Origin: Tillus elongatus
Taxonomy: Eukaryota; Arthropoda; Insecta; Coleoptera; Cleridae
NCBI GenBank assembly: GCA_964006375.1
Contig: OZ023268.1
Span: 84,579,835 to 84,643,834, forward strand
DNA length: 64,000 bases
Direction: 5' to 3'
The notes below the pieces were generated by a model. It ran no database searches and was not told the origin of the DNA. It saw nothing but the letters and a program-made list of their open reading frames with translations. Made by a program: the position numbers and the translations under genes. This document shows, piece by piece, positions 50,400 to 61,631 of the stretch (position 1 is its first letter; each line of letters starts with the position of its first letter).

Positions 50400-53110
50400 C
50401 TGTTTGTTAAACACCAGGTACAGACTCAAGAAGATTATCTATGATACTTGTTGGACAATCAATTGTTTGTCTGTCTGTTTTCCTTTAACACAGGAGACAC
50501 TTGGACCAAAGAACATGGCTATTTGCTACGTTTTACCTGTGTTACACACTCTAACTGTTGTTAACCAACTGTCTGTCTGTCTGTCTGTTATTACACAGCT
50601 CTGTCAGTCTAAGCAAAGACAACAACAAGTTGTCATGACACGCTTGTTACACGGCTGTATAAGCTCAAACAAGATTATCTAAGATACTTGTTGGCATTCG
50701 ATTGTCTGTCTGTCTGTTGTTACACACATCCATTAGTCTAACCAAAGACATCGAGCTGTCATGACGTGTTTGTTAAACAGCTGTACAACAAGGTTCTATA
50801 TGATGCTTGTTAGGGGCAATCAATTGTCTGTCTGTCTGTGTTATTACATACCTCTGTCTTCTCAGTCTAAGTAAAGACTTTGAACTGTCATGACGTGTTT
50901 GTTAAACAGCATGTATAAGCTTCAACAATGGCTATTAATTGTCTGTATGTCTGTTTCCTCAACACAGAAGACACTTGAACCAAAGAACATGACTGTTTGC
51001 TGTGTTTTACCTGTGTTACTCGCTCTAGTTGTCGTTAAACTGCTGTCTGTCTGTCTGTATGTCTGTTATTACATACATCTGTTTGCCTGTAGGTAAAGAC
51101 ATCAAGCTGTTCTGTGTGTTATATCCTTTCAAACAGCTTGTACAAGCTTCAACAATGGCAATCAATTGTTTGTTTGTCTGTTTCCTCTACACAGGAGACA
51201 CTTGGACCAAAGAATATGACTGTTTTGCTGTGTTTTACCTGTGTTACTCGCTCTAGTTGTTGTTAAACTGCTGTCTGTCTGTCTGTCTGTTTGTTATTAC
51301 AAACGCATCAGTCTAAGTAAAGACATCAAGCTGTCATGACGTGTTTGTTAAACAGCATGTACAAGCTTCAACAATGGCTATCAGTTATTTGTTTGTCTGT
51401 CTGTTTCCTCAACACAAGAGACACTTGGCTATTTTGTGATACGTTTAGCAGTGTTACACGCTCTAACTGTTGTTAAACACCTGTTTGTCTGTCTGTTTGT
51501 TATTACAAACACATCTGTCTGTCAGTCTAAGTAAAGACATCAAGCTGTTCTGTGTGTTATATCCTTTCAAACAGCGTGTACAAGCTTCAACAATGGCAAT
51601 CAATTGTTTGTTTGTCTGTCTGTTTTCCTTTAACACAGGAGACACTTGAACCAAAGAACATGGCTATTTGCTACGTTTTAGCAGTGTTACACGCTCTAAC
51701 TGTTGTTAAACTACTGTATGTCTGTCTGTCAGTCTAAGTAAAGACATCAAGCTGTCCTGTGTGTTATATCCTTTCAAACAGCGTGTACAAGTTCTAACAA
51801 TGGTAATCAATTGTTTGTCTGTCTGTTTCCTTAACACAGGAGACACTTGAACCAAAGAATATGGCTATTTTATTACGTTTTACCTGTGTTACAAGCTCTA
51901 ACTGTTGTTAAACAGCTGTTTGTCTGTCTGTTATTACACATCTGTCTGTCAGTCTAAGTAAAGCCTTCGTGTTGTCATGACCTATGTGTGTGTGTGTGTG
52001 TGTGTGTGTTATATCCTTTCAAACAACGTGTACAAGCTCCAACAATGGCAATCAGTTGTCTGTCTGTTTCCTCAACATAGAAGACACTTGAACCAAAGAA
52101 CATGGCTATTTTTGTTACGTTTTACCTGTGTTACTCACTCTAGTTGTTGTTAAACAACTGTCTGTCTGTTTGTTACACAGCTCTGTCACTCCAAGCAAAG
52201 ACAACAAGTTGTTATGACGACGTTTGTTACACGACTGTACAAGCTCAAACAAGATTATCTAAGATACTCGTTGGCATTCGATTGTCTGTCTGTTGTTACA
52301 CACATCCACTAGTCTAAGCAAAGCCTTCGTGCTGTCATGACGTGTGTGTCACAACAACACGTAGAAGCTTCAGCAAGGTTCCATATGATACTCGTTGGGG
52401 CAATCTATTGTCTGTATGTCTGTTGTTACACACATCCATTAGTCTAAGCAAAGCCTTCGTGCTGTCATGACGTGTGTTATATCCTTTCAAACAACGTGTA
52501 CAAGCTCTAACAATGGTATTCAATTGTTTGTCTGTCTGTCTGTTGTTACACAGCTCTGTCACTCTAACCAAAGACAACAAGTTGTTACGACAACGTTTGT
52601 TAAACAGCTGTTTCCTCAACACAGAAGACACTTGAACCAAACAAAACATATAGACGCTGTTGTTGTTGTTAAACTGCTGTCTGTCTGTCTGTTATTATTA
52701 CAGCTCTGTTTGCCCAGGTAAAGACATCGAGATGTCATGACACGTTTGTTACACGGCTGTATAAGCTCAAACAAGATTATCTATGATACTTGTGGGGGGC
52801 AATCTATTGTCTGTATGTCTGTTGTTACACACATCCATTAGTCTAAGCCAAGCCTTCGTGCTGTCATGACGTGTGTTATATATCCTTTCAAACAACATGT
52901 ACAAGCTCCAACAATGACCATTAGTTGTCTCTGTTTCCTCTACACAGGAGACACTTGGCTATTTTTGATACGTTTTAGCTGTGTTACACGCTCTAACTGT
53001 TGTTAAACAGCTGTTTGTCTGTCTGTCTGTCTTTTATTACACAGCTCTGTCAGTCTAAGTAAAGACTTCGAGCTGTCATGACGTGTGTGTGTGTGTGTTA
53101 ACAATCAACA
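50400..53110. repeat. Field of degenerate ~200-bp repeats (hr-like)
   Basis: About a dozen imperfect units, each with a TGTCTGTCTGTCTGTT run, GTCTAAGTAAAGAC, CTGTCATGACGTGTG (CRE-like), ATATCCTTTCAAACA, ACAAGCTTCAACAATGGC and ACACAGGAGACACTTG. Open frames across it are by-products of repetition. Layout recalls the homologous regions of large arthropod DNA viruses, which serve as enhancers and origins; that role is inferred. Confidence 0.85.
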
Positions 53111-53980
53111 ACAGCGTATATATGTTTTGTTTGGTTCAAGTGGATGTCATTAAACAACTGTGTTATTTCTATAACGGGGCCCCATTCAAGACCTCAACAT
53201 ACGTTAGTGTGTACTAAGCCGTGAAACAAGTATGACGTCTCTTGCTGTATGTAAGTATACTATTATATTATTTATGTTTACATACAAACAATACTTATCA
53301 AACAATCCTCGTATATCAAAGTTTAATTTAGTTGTTTTAAATTGAGTTTTGTTACTTGTGTGTTTTTGATCACTCCCTATATAAATTTAGATTCATTCAT
53401 TCAAAATACAAACACACTAACATAAACAAACACGCCGGCAATAAAACCAAGTCCCCGAGTTTTATGAGGCTATTAAAATAAACTCATTAACATATCTAGA
53501 TGTAAATACGTTTTTCCTTATTGATATAGTTTACTTGAAACGTTTTTTGTTATTAAATGATATTAGATAGGTAAATTGGTACGTGTTTTAAAATTTCTTT
53601 TTACTATAAATAAACAATTGTTTTTAACATTACAGTTCCTATTATTCAATTGGAATGTAATAGAGATACCACCCCTACCTACACACACAAACTCAGCAGC
53701 CTCATAAACTCGTTTTATGTAACAGGTTTTTGTTTTATATATATACCCACTGATAACAAACTTTCATCGTATGTCTGAATAGCATAATCGGTTTAGGGAC
53801 GTTTGCATATCTTAGTAAGCTGTATGGTTGGGGGTTCAAATCTAATTTCTGGCGAATGCTTTTCTTTCAAAAATCATATTTCAAATTAAAATCAAAATTT
53901 CAAATTACCCGCTCAATATATCTTCCTCATATATGTATGTGTGTGTGACTAAACCGAATGACTGTGTCCAACAGATGTCT
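53111..53980. other. AT-rich right-arm spacer
   Basis: A TATATAAAT box occurs near 53379 with TTCATTC about 25 nt on, but no gene follows. At 53775-53860 a TAGCATAATCGGTTTAGG ... GGGTTCAAATCTAA segment resembles tRNA A and B boxes and is mirrored in the left arm. It does not fold as a good tRNA. Confidence 0.4.
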
Positions 53981-54049
53981 CCCCTCGAGCTAGAGAATAT
54001 TCTCTACACTCTACAACTTTACAAATAGAATGTTCTCTAGCTTGAGGAG
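53981..54049. repeat. Hairpin near the right end
   Basis: Arms of 23 nt (53981-54003 and 54027-54049), mirrored around CTAGAGAATATTCT / AGAATGTTCTCTAG with three mismatches and a 23-nt loop. No equivalent seen in the left arm. Confidence 0.85.
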
Positions 54050-54149
54050 TAAGATCTCTGGACACAACAGACAGAAATTTTCAAACAAATTCAAATTTCC
54101 CGCCAAAAACGAAATACCCTAACAAACTTCAATACACCTTAACAACAAC

Positions 54150-54369
54150 AACACAATAAACAAACCAAACACCTGTGTTTACGAACACCTAACCTTAATA
54201 AACAAAATACATAACCTTAATAAACAAACAGATGCCTTGGTAATCAACACACACATGACATAACCTTAATAAACAAATACAAACATAACCTTAATAAACA
54301 AACAGATGACACGTGAGCGAACATAACCTTAATAAACAAATACATAACCTTAATAAACAATCAGACAAA
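54150..54369 (-). repeat. Subterminal repeats, right
   Basis: Many ACATAACCTTAATAAAC motifs, the reverse complement of the left set at 37860-38040. Confidence 0.8.
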
Positions 54370-54825
54370 CACACATGGAGAGCTAACCTGACTTGTAGAT
54401 ATCTATGGACACACAGGTCAGACATCTTGGAATGCTTGTGACGTCATCTCAGGTTAGTTCCATAGAGAGAGAACCCCGGAGTTGCAGCTGTCTCTTACAG
54501 GTCAGCCATCTTGGAATGCTTGTGACGTCATCTCAGGTTAGTTCCATAGAGAGAACCCGGCTTGCAACTGTCTATGACAGGTCAGCCATCTTGGAATGCT
54601 TGTGACGTCATCTGACAGGTCAGGTGACATTTGACGTTGACACATGTCAGGTCAGGTGACAGCTGACGTTGACAGCTGTCAGGTCAGTGACATTTGACAC
54701 CTGTCAAATCTGACAGGTCAGCTGTCAACTGTCACAGGTCTGCGCAGGTCAGCGCATGCGCATGACGTCACGCGCATGCGCAGTAAAAAGTGGAGGGGAT
54801 GAGCCCAGGTGTCCGACTATCTACT
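54370..54825 (-). repeat. Right terminal inverted repeat
   Basis: Reverse complement of 37241-37840 less two internal units. Here the GC palindrome is more complete: GCGCATGCGC on both sides of ATGACGTCAC. Confidence 0.93.
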
Positions 54826-55819
54826 AGCAGGATTTACTTAAGTAACACCTAAACCAAACACTTATAAAATGTGTAGAAATTGATTCATTTTACATTTATT
54901 TCTTTATTTACTTTTTATAAATAAACCATAATCAATTATATGTAAACAAAAGATGTTTTAACTTTGAATGTATTAACCTTTAAAAAAAAAAAGACTAGGA
55001 TTTTTGCTCTTCCTAAGCAGTTTGATCAAGACCGTAAGCAGATAGTTTGATCAAGACCGTAAGCAGATTAATCAATACCAAGAGCTGTCATTTGCCAATG
55101 GAATGAAGTATTCAAGACCGCAAGTGGATTTATCCAAGATAAATCCCCGCTGAAAAAGGGCTTTTTAGTTGTAATAAATATCACAATATAAAGTTTTTCA
55201 TTGACATTTTTTGCACTAATTTCTTTTGTGGCTTATTTTGATTTGTAGAGGGCGAGTTATATACTAAAATTGAAATCATTTTAAGTATAAACTATTACAA
55301 TCACATTAGTGGTGTCATTAATCGTATCCATCGTAGTTTACATAATCTATTTTTATACCGGATTAATCACATTTAACAGGCGTTTGAAACATGTAATATT
55401 AATTACAGAATTATCCCGGCAACTCCCTGCGCATGCGGAAACCGGAAAGCAAAAGTAGAATTGGTATCTCTAGGCACAAGTGCAATAGCTTTGTATATAG
55501 CGGATAGATGGCCACCCATGCGTGAAACTGTGTTCATACCCGTCAATATTTAGATATAAGCCGGCGGCTGTTATACTTTATGAATTTCCACATAAGTATA
55601 AGCGTCCAAAGCTTATACTTACCCGCTAACGCCCCCGCCGCAAAAACAGAATGGAAACATTCATACCCAAAAAGTCATTGTATGAAATCTTTCTGACGGA
55701 GGTATGGACTAAGGTCCGGTCCTCCCAGGGAGGGGTTTTTAGTGAGTACAGTCTCACAGTACCTCGATATCCCACGGCACTACGGTGTCGTGAATGGGGT
55801 CTGCATGAGCATTTCCCCC

Positions 55820-55822
<3 letters not shown>
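54826..55822. other. Intron remainder with a 25-bp direct duplication
   Basis: TTTGATCAAGACCGTAAGCA occurs twice in tandem (25-bp period, 55019-55068). No gene seen. Confidence 0.5.

Positions 55823-55905
<83 letters not shown>
55823..55905. repeat. (TA)n microsatellite, array 12
   Basis: About 83 bp; the first long TA array after the 17.6-kb element. Confidence 0.98.
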
Positions 55906-55908
<3 letters not shown>

Positions 55909-56114
55909 TTTGTCTCATATCTCTGCCAATAGTTCCATTGTGTCTACCATCGGCACTTCGTGAACAGTGACGCCACATGAAAGCTTATTAACAGATCTCC
56001 TTTTGTAAGCTGAATGTGGCTGATGATTTAGATGATGTGCTTCGAGTATGGTGTCTGTTGTTTCCAAAATATTTATTCAATTTATTTCTAGAATGTCCAG
56101 CAATTTTTTTTGTA

Positions 56115-56455
56115 CTTTAACGTCAGCCTATTTCCGCGACTATGGCCAATCACTGATGCCAAGGAGCAGTTTTACCTCACAATCCTGGAAATTTTGCCGA
56201 ACCCCTGCCGTTCTGTAAGGAAGGTAAGGATCTTTAATGTGCCCAACATCGCATGGACACGAGACCGACGGCTTTACGCCCCCTCCGAAGGGCGGAAAGT
56301 GCAGACATTCAACCTGCTTATATACAATACCACAACCTGGGTTGATGTTAATTTTGGAGTATGTACTGAAACAAAGTTAATGGGGAACCCTGGGAATCGA
56401 ACCCAGCACCCTTCGGTTCAGAGACACACACTTACTCCTGGACCACCGAGACTCT
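56115..56455 (-). repeat. tRNA-derived SINE, copy C, full length
   Basis: Tail CGTCAGCCTATTTCCGCG at left; head at right, where the minus strand reads GTCTCGGTGGTCCAGGAGTA (A-box like) and GCTGGGTTCGATTCCC (B box). About 340 bp. Confidence 0.85.
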
Positions 56456-56689
56456 AATGTCCAGCGATAAATATACTAAAGGAAATTACAGCTGAAGTAA
56501 AAATAAGTAGACAGCCCGATTACATTGCATAAGGTACGCTGATCACATAGCGCTGATAGAAGGTCAGGATGCTCAGCATGCTAGAGTATATTAGGGAAAA
56601 TCAAACTCAAAATCAACATGAAGAAAACAACAGTAGTAAAGATAAGTAAGGGTATATGACTGCGAAATTAGAATACAATTAAACGAAAA

Positions 56690-57373
56690 CTTCTGACAGC
56701 AATTTTTCAACTGACGTCGATACAGCTGTTGTAAATGCTGCTCGCCAAACCTCATCTCTAATTGATGTGTAATGCTGTCAAAACTGAACTGTTCCTCCCT
56801 GGAGATATCTTGGAGCACATCTAGGGCATCTCCTCTGCGTGCTACAATTAGCGAAGTCGCTTTCTCTCTCTTGCCTCCACCATTTGCTGTAGCAGCTTCA
56901 AACTGGCGTAGATAAATATCTCATGGGACTGAGCCATCAAATGTGCGGACCTTAATTCTTACTACCGGGCTATCTTCGAGTGTGATGTTTCCCTTGGCGA
57001 GGATATCACACTTATTTTCTAGTGATTGCATTTCTTACTGCTGTACTTCCTCTTGTATACTCGTTAGGTTGTCATGTACATCGTCATTGATACCCCTTAC
57101 GTGGTTTTCTACTTGCTAGAAGATGTCGTATTTTACTTGCTTCATACGTTCGTCCACACATAAAGTAATATCCTCGATTATACTGACCTGTTCTTGTAGA
57201 ATTTTCTTGGTTTCTTCATATCTTCTTTTAATTTGCTCTTTGGTCCCTTCATATCTTTTCTGACTTTTTTCTCTCTCATTTTTCATTTCTTCTTTCGCAT
57301 CTTCATCTCTTTTTCTTATTTCTTCTTTGGCTTCTTCATCTATTTTTCTGGCCTCCTTATCTCTTTTTATCAT
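56690..57373 (-). pseudogene. Ty3/gypsy-type gag fragment
   Basis: Minus strand, 57373-57116: a highly charged coiled coil (repeated EEAKEEIRKRDEDAKEEMK-like). Then, in another frame around 56960-56690, VRTFDGSVP, YLRQFEAATANGGG, KATSLIVARRGDALDVLQDI and FSFDSITHQLEMRFGEQHL, the capsid-like region of gypsy gag. No pol, LTR or primer site is seen nearby. Frame breaks make it dead. It lies about 95 bp before the amidase exon. Confidence 0.8.
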
Positions 57374-57468
57374 TTGCCTAATATTGCAATAGATATATGT
57401 ATTATATGTGCTACTGTGTTTACATTCTTTAAGTTTATTTATTATCTATTTTCTTTTTTTAATTTTAG

Positions 57469-57967
57469 GTGGGAGAGCGCCAACAATCTGCATGGTCGTA
57501 CCTGCAACCCATATAACACCAACTGTATAGTCGGTGGTTCTTCCGGCGGAGAGGGTTGTTGTCAAGCCTCTTGTGGATCTGCCTTTGGTTTAGGCTCAGA
57601 TATTGGAGGCTCAATCCGAATGCCTGCCTTCTTCAATGGCGTTTTTGGTCACAAACCTTCCAGCTTCATAGTCTCCAACAAGGGCCAATACCCTGCACCT
57701 GTTACTACAGAACAAGAGAGCTTCTTGGGTGTGGGACCCATATGTAGAAGAGCAGAAGATCTGCTACCTCTTCTTAAAGTTATAGCAACCAAAAATACGT
57801 CTAATCTCAGATTAGATGAAGAAGTTGATGTCTCAAAGATTAGGTATTTTTACCAGGACTCCGATTCAGGGTCTGTGGGTGTATCTAAAGTTGATGGAGA
57901 TATAAGGGAGTTATTCAAAAAGGTGGCTCTGCATCTGGATAAAGCGCATAAGATTAGGATGGAAAAG
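57469..57967 (+). CDS. FAAH2-like: FAAH2-like amidase, second visible exon
   Basis: Acceptor TTTTAG before 57469; donor GTAACG at 57968; 499 nt. The first base completes the split Trp codon from 30918, giving the family's MWWES. It encodes the amidase signature: NPYNTNCIVGGSSGGEG with the cis-Ser, then GLGSDIGGSIRMPAFFNG with the nucleophile Ser, and GHKPSS. GPICRRAEDLLPLLKVI and YFYQDSDSG follow. The reading frame upstream of 57469 is intron and is antisense to the gag fragment; it should not be included. The exon ends in phase 0 after MEK. Confidence 0.93.
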
Positions 57968-59130
57968 GTAACGTATACTGAGAATAACTATACAGGTTGA
58001 TTTATGAAAAAACGTTAATTAGAAGTTTCTGGTTTTATTTCAAATCAAAAAAATAATAATTACAACACACTATAATATGTTCAGTACTTTCTAATTTTAT
58101 CCAAGTGGTGTTGGATGTATGACAGTCACTGTCTCGGTGCATAACCAGGTAGTATATTGTCATAGCAAGACAGATAAACACAAAATGTTATAACCAGAGA
58201 CTGTGTAAAACCAGTATTGTTTCCGTAGCTGCCTTTAAACTGATTTTTGTAACTATAATTTTACAACTTTAACTCTTGCACATATTTTTTTGAGGTTGTT
58301 AATTTTATGTATGAGATAACGCTTGTATAATATACTAAGTGAATTTTTATTTATATAAAGAACTTTTTATGGGCAAGATGGTTATGGTGTAGGACAATTT
58401 ACAGTTGCTTATCTTACCAAGACCTTAAATCTTTTTGTGATACAGTATACTCTCGATTATGCCGGCCAATGTGGGGCATCGGCAACATGGATAATACGAA
58501 CATAATAAAATGTATATATATTATTACGGTATAAATTATGTGTTTTTATATTTTATTAAGATATTTTTGTCTCTCAGTGGGAGTTCAGGCACTATTCAAA
58601 TTTGTTGCCAATGAAGTTGACAAACAAAAATCTAAATGAAATAATTTATTTTTTGAAAAAGGACTGATCTGCTTATTGATGACTGGGTGAATGAAATGAA
58701 AACGCAGATTTTACAATGTTAAATATAATGAAACATAAATTCAAGTATAAACACAATAAAAGAAAATGAATTGAATATGTTAACACTAAATCATATATCT
58801 AGTTAAACTGTCTCTAATCTAATTATAAATATTTAACTAAACTCTAATTTAAATTATTACAAGACTTGTTTTTCTAAACTGATGCTTCTCAAAAACTTTC
58901 TAATTTTATATTGTCTTTTGTTAGCTTATTTTGATATCACAAAGAATGTATATATTTCTGGAGTCTTCTTGTTTGTATAAAATTATCATTTAGTCTTTTA
59001 TGTATATGGCGTTTTGATGCAACACGGTATATCTCACCACAATTCTTCCTTGTAAATTCCGATTGTCCATGGCTCCAAATATATATGCAACGTCTTCTCA
59101 ATACTATTTTAATCTTCTACTATGTATATT
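57968..59130. other. Amidase intron, left part
   Basis: AT-rich with no recognised gene. Confidence 0.5.
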
Positions 59131-59340
59131 TAGTTGATGGCCTCCGTGGCCGTGCGGGAAAGTCGATTCAGACTTTCCAATACGGACTCGGGGGTCGACG
59201 GTTCGAGCCTCACCGGCGGCGGATGATTTTTCAAAAATCACTGTCGTCGTTGAGAGCGAGCTCAAGGTGGAGGGTAGGTTAGTTTAGATGAGCAAAAAGG
59301 GTCAGCAATGGCCTAATTGCCAGTAAGCATCTTACCTTTA
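59131..59340 (+). repeat. tRNA-Ser/Leu-type SINE
   Basis: GATGGCCTCCGTGGCCGTGC is an A-box region as in tRNAs with a long variable arm, and GGTTCGAGCCTCACCGGCGG holds a good B box. A body with CAAAAAGGGTCAGCAATGGC follows, so it is a SINE, not a tRNA gene. It ends in a CTTACCTTTACC-like tail. Confidence 0.7.
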
Positions 59341-59896
59341 CCTAGTTGATGGTAATTTTGTAGGCAATGATGTGAAATATTTTATTTTTCTGTCTTGGGA
59401 CAGTTACTTAAATGTCTTTTTTGAAACCCTGTCTTTCTAATCTGTCATCTCCTTTTCTGACAAATTGTCATGCCTCTTCCTCACTTAATTTTATTTTTTA
59501 ACTACTCATTTTCTGATTGATCGTTATGGATACACAGTTAGTCAATAATATGTTAAAAAAACTTTGCTTTCATTTCATTCTTATAAGTAGTGGAATTTAT
59601 AATTGAAAATAAATAGTGATTTTATTCATATTACACTGATTTTCTCAACTCTAAAGGCTCACCAATTTACTTATGTATTTATATTTTTTTTAAATTTCAA
59701 ACGATTTCATTTGTGTGTAGTTAAAAATTTTACATTGTTGTTACCTGTCTTGTAGCAACAGACTCTACCTCAAAAAATTTAATTTACAAGATATCATTCC
59801 CCTTACATCCACCAAAAAATTTTTAAATCATTTGTTTGTTTTTACTATCCTGAGAATGAATTAACGACGAACATATTTCAATATCTATGATATCAC

Positions 59897-59899
<3 letters not shown>

Positions 59900-59990
<91 letters not shown>
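59900..59990. repeat. (TA)n microsatellite, array 13
   Basis: About 91 bp within the amidase intron. Confidence 0.98.
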
Positions 59991-59993
<3 letters not shown>

Positions 59994-60525
59994 CACACAA
60001 ACACACACACCAAAATAATAGAGGTTATTAACGAAAAAAGAAAAAATTACAGTAGATCAGTTATGATGATTTCAAGTTTTTGTTTCATAGTTCAAACATG
60101 TCTTTTCTCTTTCAAGGACATGCTGTATGTATACCTAATTTAATAGAAAATAGACCGTGAAGACACAAACTCGCTTTGCGATCGAAAATCAAGGGACGTA
60201 CTAACTAGTCTCGGTAGCCTTCATAAATCGAAAATAAAATGCATACAGAATGTCTAACAGCTGTGTTTTTCTCAAGAAAAGTTTATTTTGTTCCTTTCTG
60301 TTGCCGCCCATGCAATCACGAATGAGTTCAAGTGTAGTGTAGATAGATAGTGGTAATTAAAATTTATGACTCTAACATAAAGATTCCCGGATATAAATCA
60401 TTATCGGCGTTCCTATTGTTAACAGTGACAGGTTTGGAGATAAATAGAAATTTATCACAACAAAATAAGCAATCTGTGATAGTTTATTCTGCATATACTG
60501 CACTACTTACAGGTTGTATAAGCCT

Positions 60526-60922
60526 CGGTGGTTCAGTTGCAAGACTGTGTGCCTCTGGACGCAAGGTTACTGAGTTTGAGTCCTAGGATTCCCCTTTTAC
60601 TTTTTCAGTACATACTGTAAAATACACTTGGAGAAACCCAAATCACCACAACACATATTTTAAAGACCTAGACATGCTGTAAAATTAACATCAACTGAGG
60701 TTGTGGCATTGTGTTTGAGCAAGTTGAATGTCTGCACGTTCCGCCCTTCGAAGGGGGCGTAAAGCGTCAGACCCGTGTACCATCCGACTTTGGGCACGTT
60801 AAAGATCTTTACCCTCCTTACAGAAATTCAGTGGGTTGGCAAAACTTCCAGGAGAGTGAGGGGAAACTGGTCAGTGATGGGCCATAGTCACTGAAATAGA
60901 CCGACGTTAAAAAAAAAAAACA
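60526..60922 (+). repeat. tRNA-derived SINE, copy D, with a nested MITE piece
   Basis: Head AGCCTCGGTGGTTCAGTTGC (A box) and GAGTTTGAGTCC (B box); body GGCATTGTGTTTGAGCAAG, CCGCCCTTCGAAGGGGGCGT; tail AATAGACCGACGTT then poly(A). At 60629-60682 a piece of the TACACTTGGAGAAACCC MITE interrupts it, flanked by CTGTAAAAT on both sides. This copy fixes the orientation of the family. Confidence 0.88.
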
Positions 60923-61082
60923 CACACACACACATATTTGTGCGAGGAAACGAAAAAATTTTTTTTTATTTATTCCTGATTTGAAATTTTGATCAATTTC
61001 TCAGCATTGATCGAGAGTATTCTGTATCTTCTTATTGTTTATTTCAAATATACTTGATATTGATAATTTATATAATTCACAG

Positions 61083-61631
61083 GTGGAGTATAAACGTTTT
61101 TCCAAGAGTGGACCCTTATGGTTTGCAAACATGAAATCCCCAAATGGTCCCAACTTCAAAATTCAACTATCCAACTACGATGGCAATATCAATGTACCAC
61201 TAGAGTTCGTGAAATGGATCTTCCGTAGGTCAGAGCATACCTTAATAGCACTGATCACCTGTATAGCAGATAGGGGAGGATGTGTTTACGGAGATGACAA
61301 GCACACATACTTAGTGAAAGAACGAGATGAGTTCCGAAGAGAGCTAGAGGAACTTTTGGGAGAAGATGGTGTGCTGTTATATCCAACCCATCCTACTCCT
61401 GCACCTTACCACAATGAACCCATTGCCAAACCATTTAATTTTAGCTATACGGCAATAATCAATGTACTGGGCTTCCCAGCCACTCACATACCTACAGGAC
61501 TGGGTAAAGCAGGTCTCCCAATAGGGCTACAAGTTGTGGCCAAGCGAAACAATGATAGGTTGTGTCTAGCTGTGGCTAGAGAACTAGAGAAGGCTTTTGG
61601 TGGTTGGGCACCACCTCCTATACAGGTTTAG
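61083..61631 (+). CDS. FAAH2-like: FAAH2-like amidase, last exon
   Basis: Acceptor TTCACAG before 61083, phase 0, stop TAG at 61629-61631, 182 residues. It encodes the C-terminal half: GPNFKIQLSNYDG, ELEELLGEDGVLLYPTHP, NFSYTAIINVLGFPATHIP and GLGKAGLPIGLQVVAK, ending in CLAVARELEKAFGGWAPP, all in the family's order. Together the three exons give about 393 residues, so roughly the first quarter of a ~530-aa FAAH2 is missing upstream. An ATTAAA at 61738 is the best polyadenylation signal. Confidence 0.93.
   Translation: MEYKRFSKSGPLWFANMKSPNGPNFKIQLSNYDGNINVPLEFVKWIFRRSEHTLIALITCIADRGGCVYGDDKHTYLVKERDEFRRELEELLGEDGVLLYPTHPTPAPYHNEPIAKPFNFSYTAIINVLGFPATHIPTGLGKAGLPIGLQVVAKRNNDRLCLAVARELEKAFGGWAPPPIQV

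Larger units (their letters stand above)
37241..54825. mobile_element. 17.6-kb PolB/KilA-N element with long inverted termini
   Basis: Both ends start AGTAGATAGTCGGACACC (inverted at the right) and stay inverted for about 450-600 bp. Inside are a 1254-aa B-family DNA polymerase, a KilA-N protein, a small OB-fold-like protein, an orphan, a four-exon gene and large repeat fields. Size, AG-start termini and polymerase resemble Polintons/adintoviruses. However, no RVE integrase, capsid, FtsK-like ATPase or Ad-type protease is visible, and no exact 6-bp target duplication is found: left flank AGCGCC, right flank AGCAGG. It lies inside an intron of the amidase gene. No (TA)n array occurs inside it, unlike the surrounding DNA. 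Two main genes are intact, so the copy may be recent. Alternative: an endogenised linear DNA virus genome. Confidence 0.85.

Noticed and set aside
50404..52721. Multiple frames rich in Val/Cys/Leu in the right arm
   Set aside because: They follow the repeat units and shift frame between units; no conserved product.
50400..53110. CRISPR-like array
   Set aside because: Units are long, degenerate and without unique spacers, and the DNA is eukaryotic.
53775..53860. tRNA gene
   Set aside because: A/B-box-like segments exist but the T and acceptor stems do not pair well.
57233..57468. Hydrophobic N-terminal extension of the amidase exon frame
   Set aside because: It is the antisense of a gag coiled-coil region and precedes a good splice acceptor; the true exon starts at 57469.
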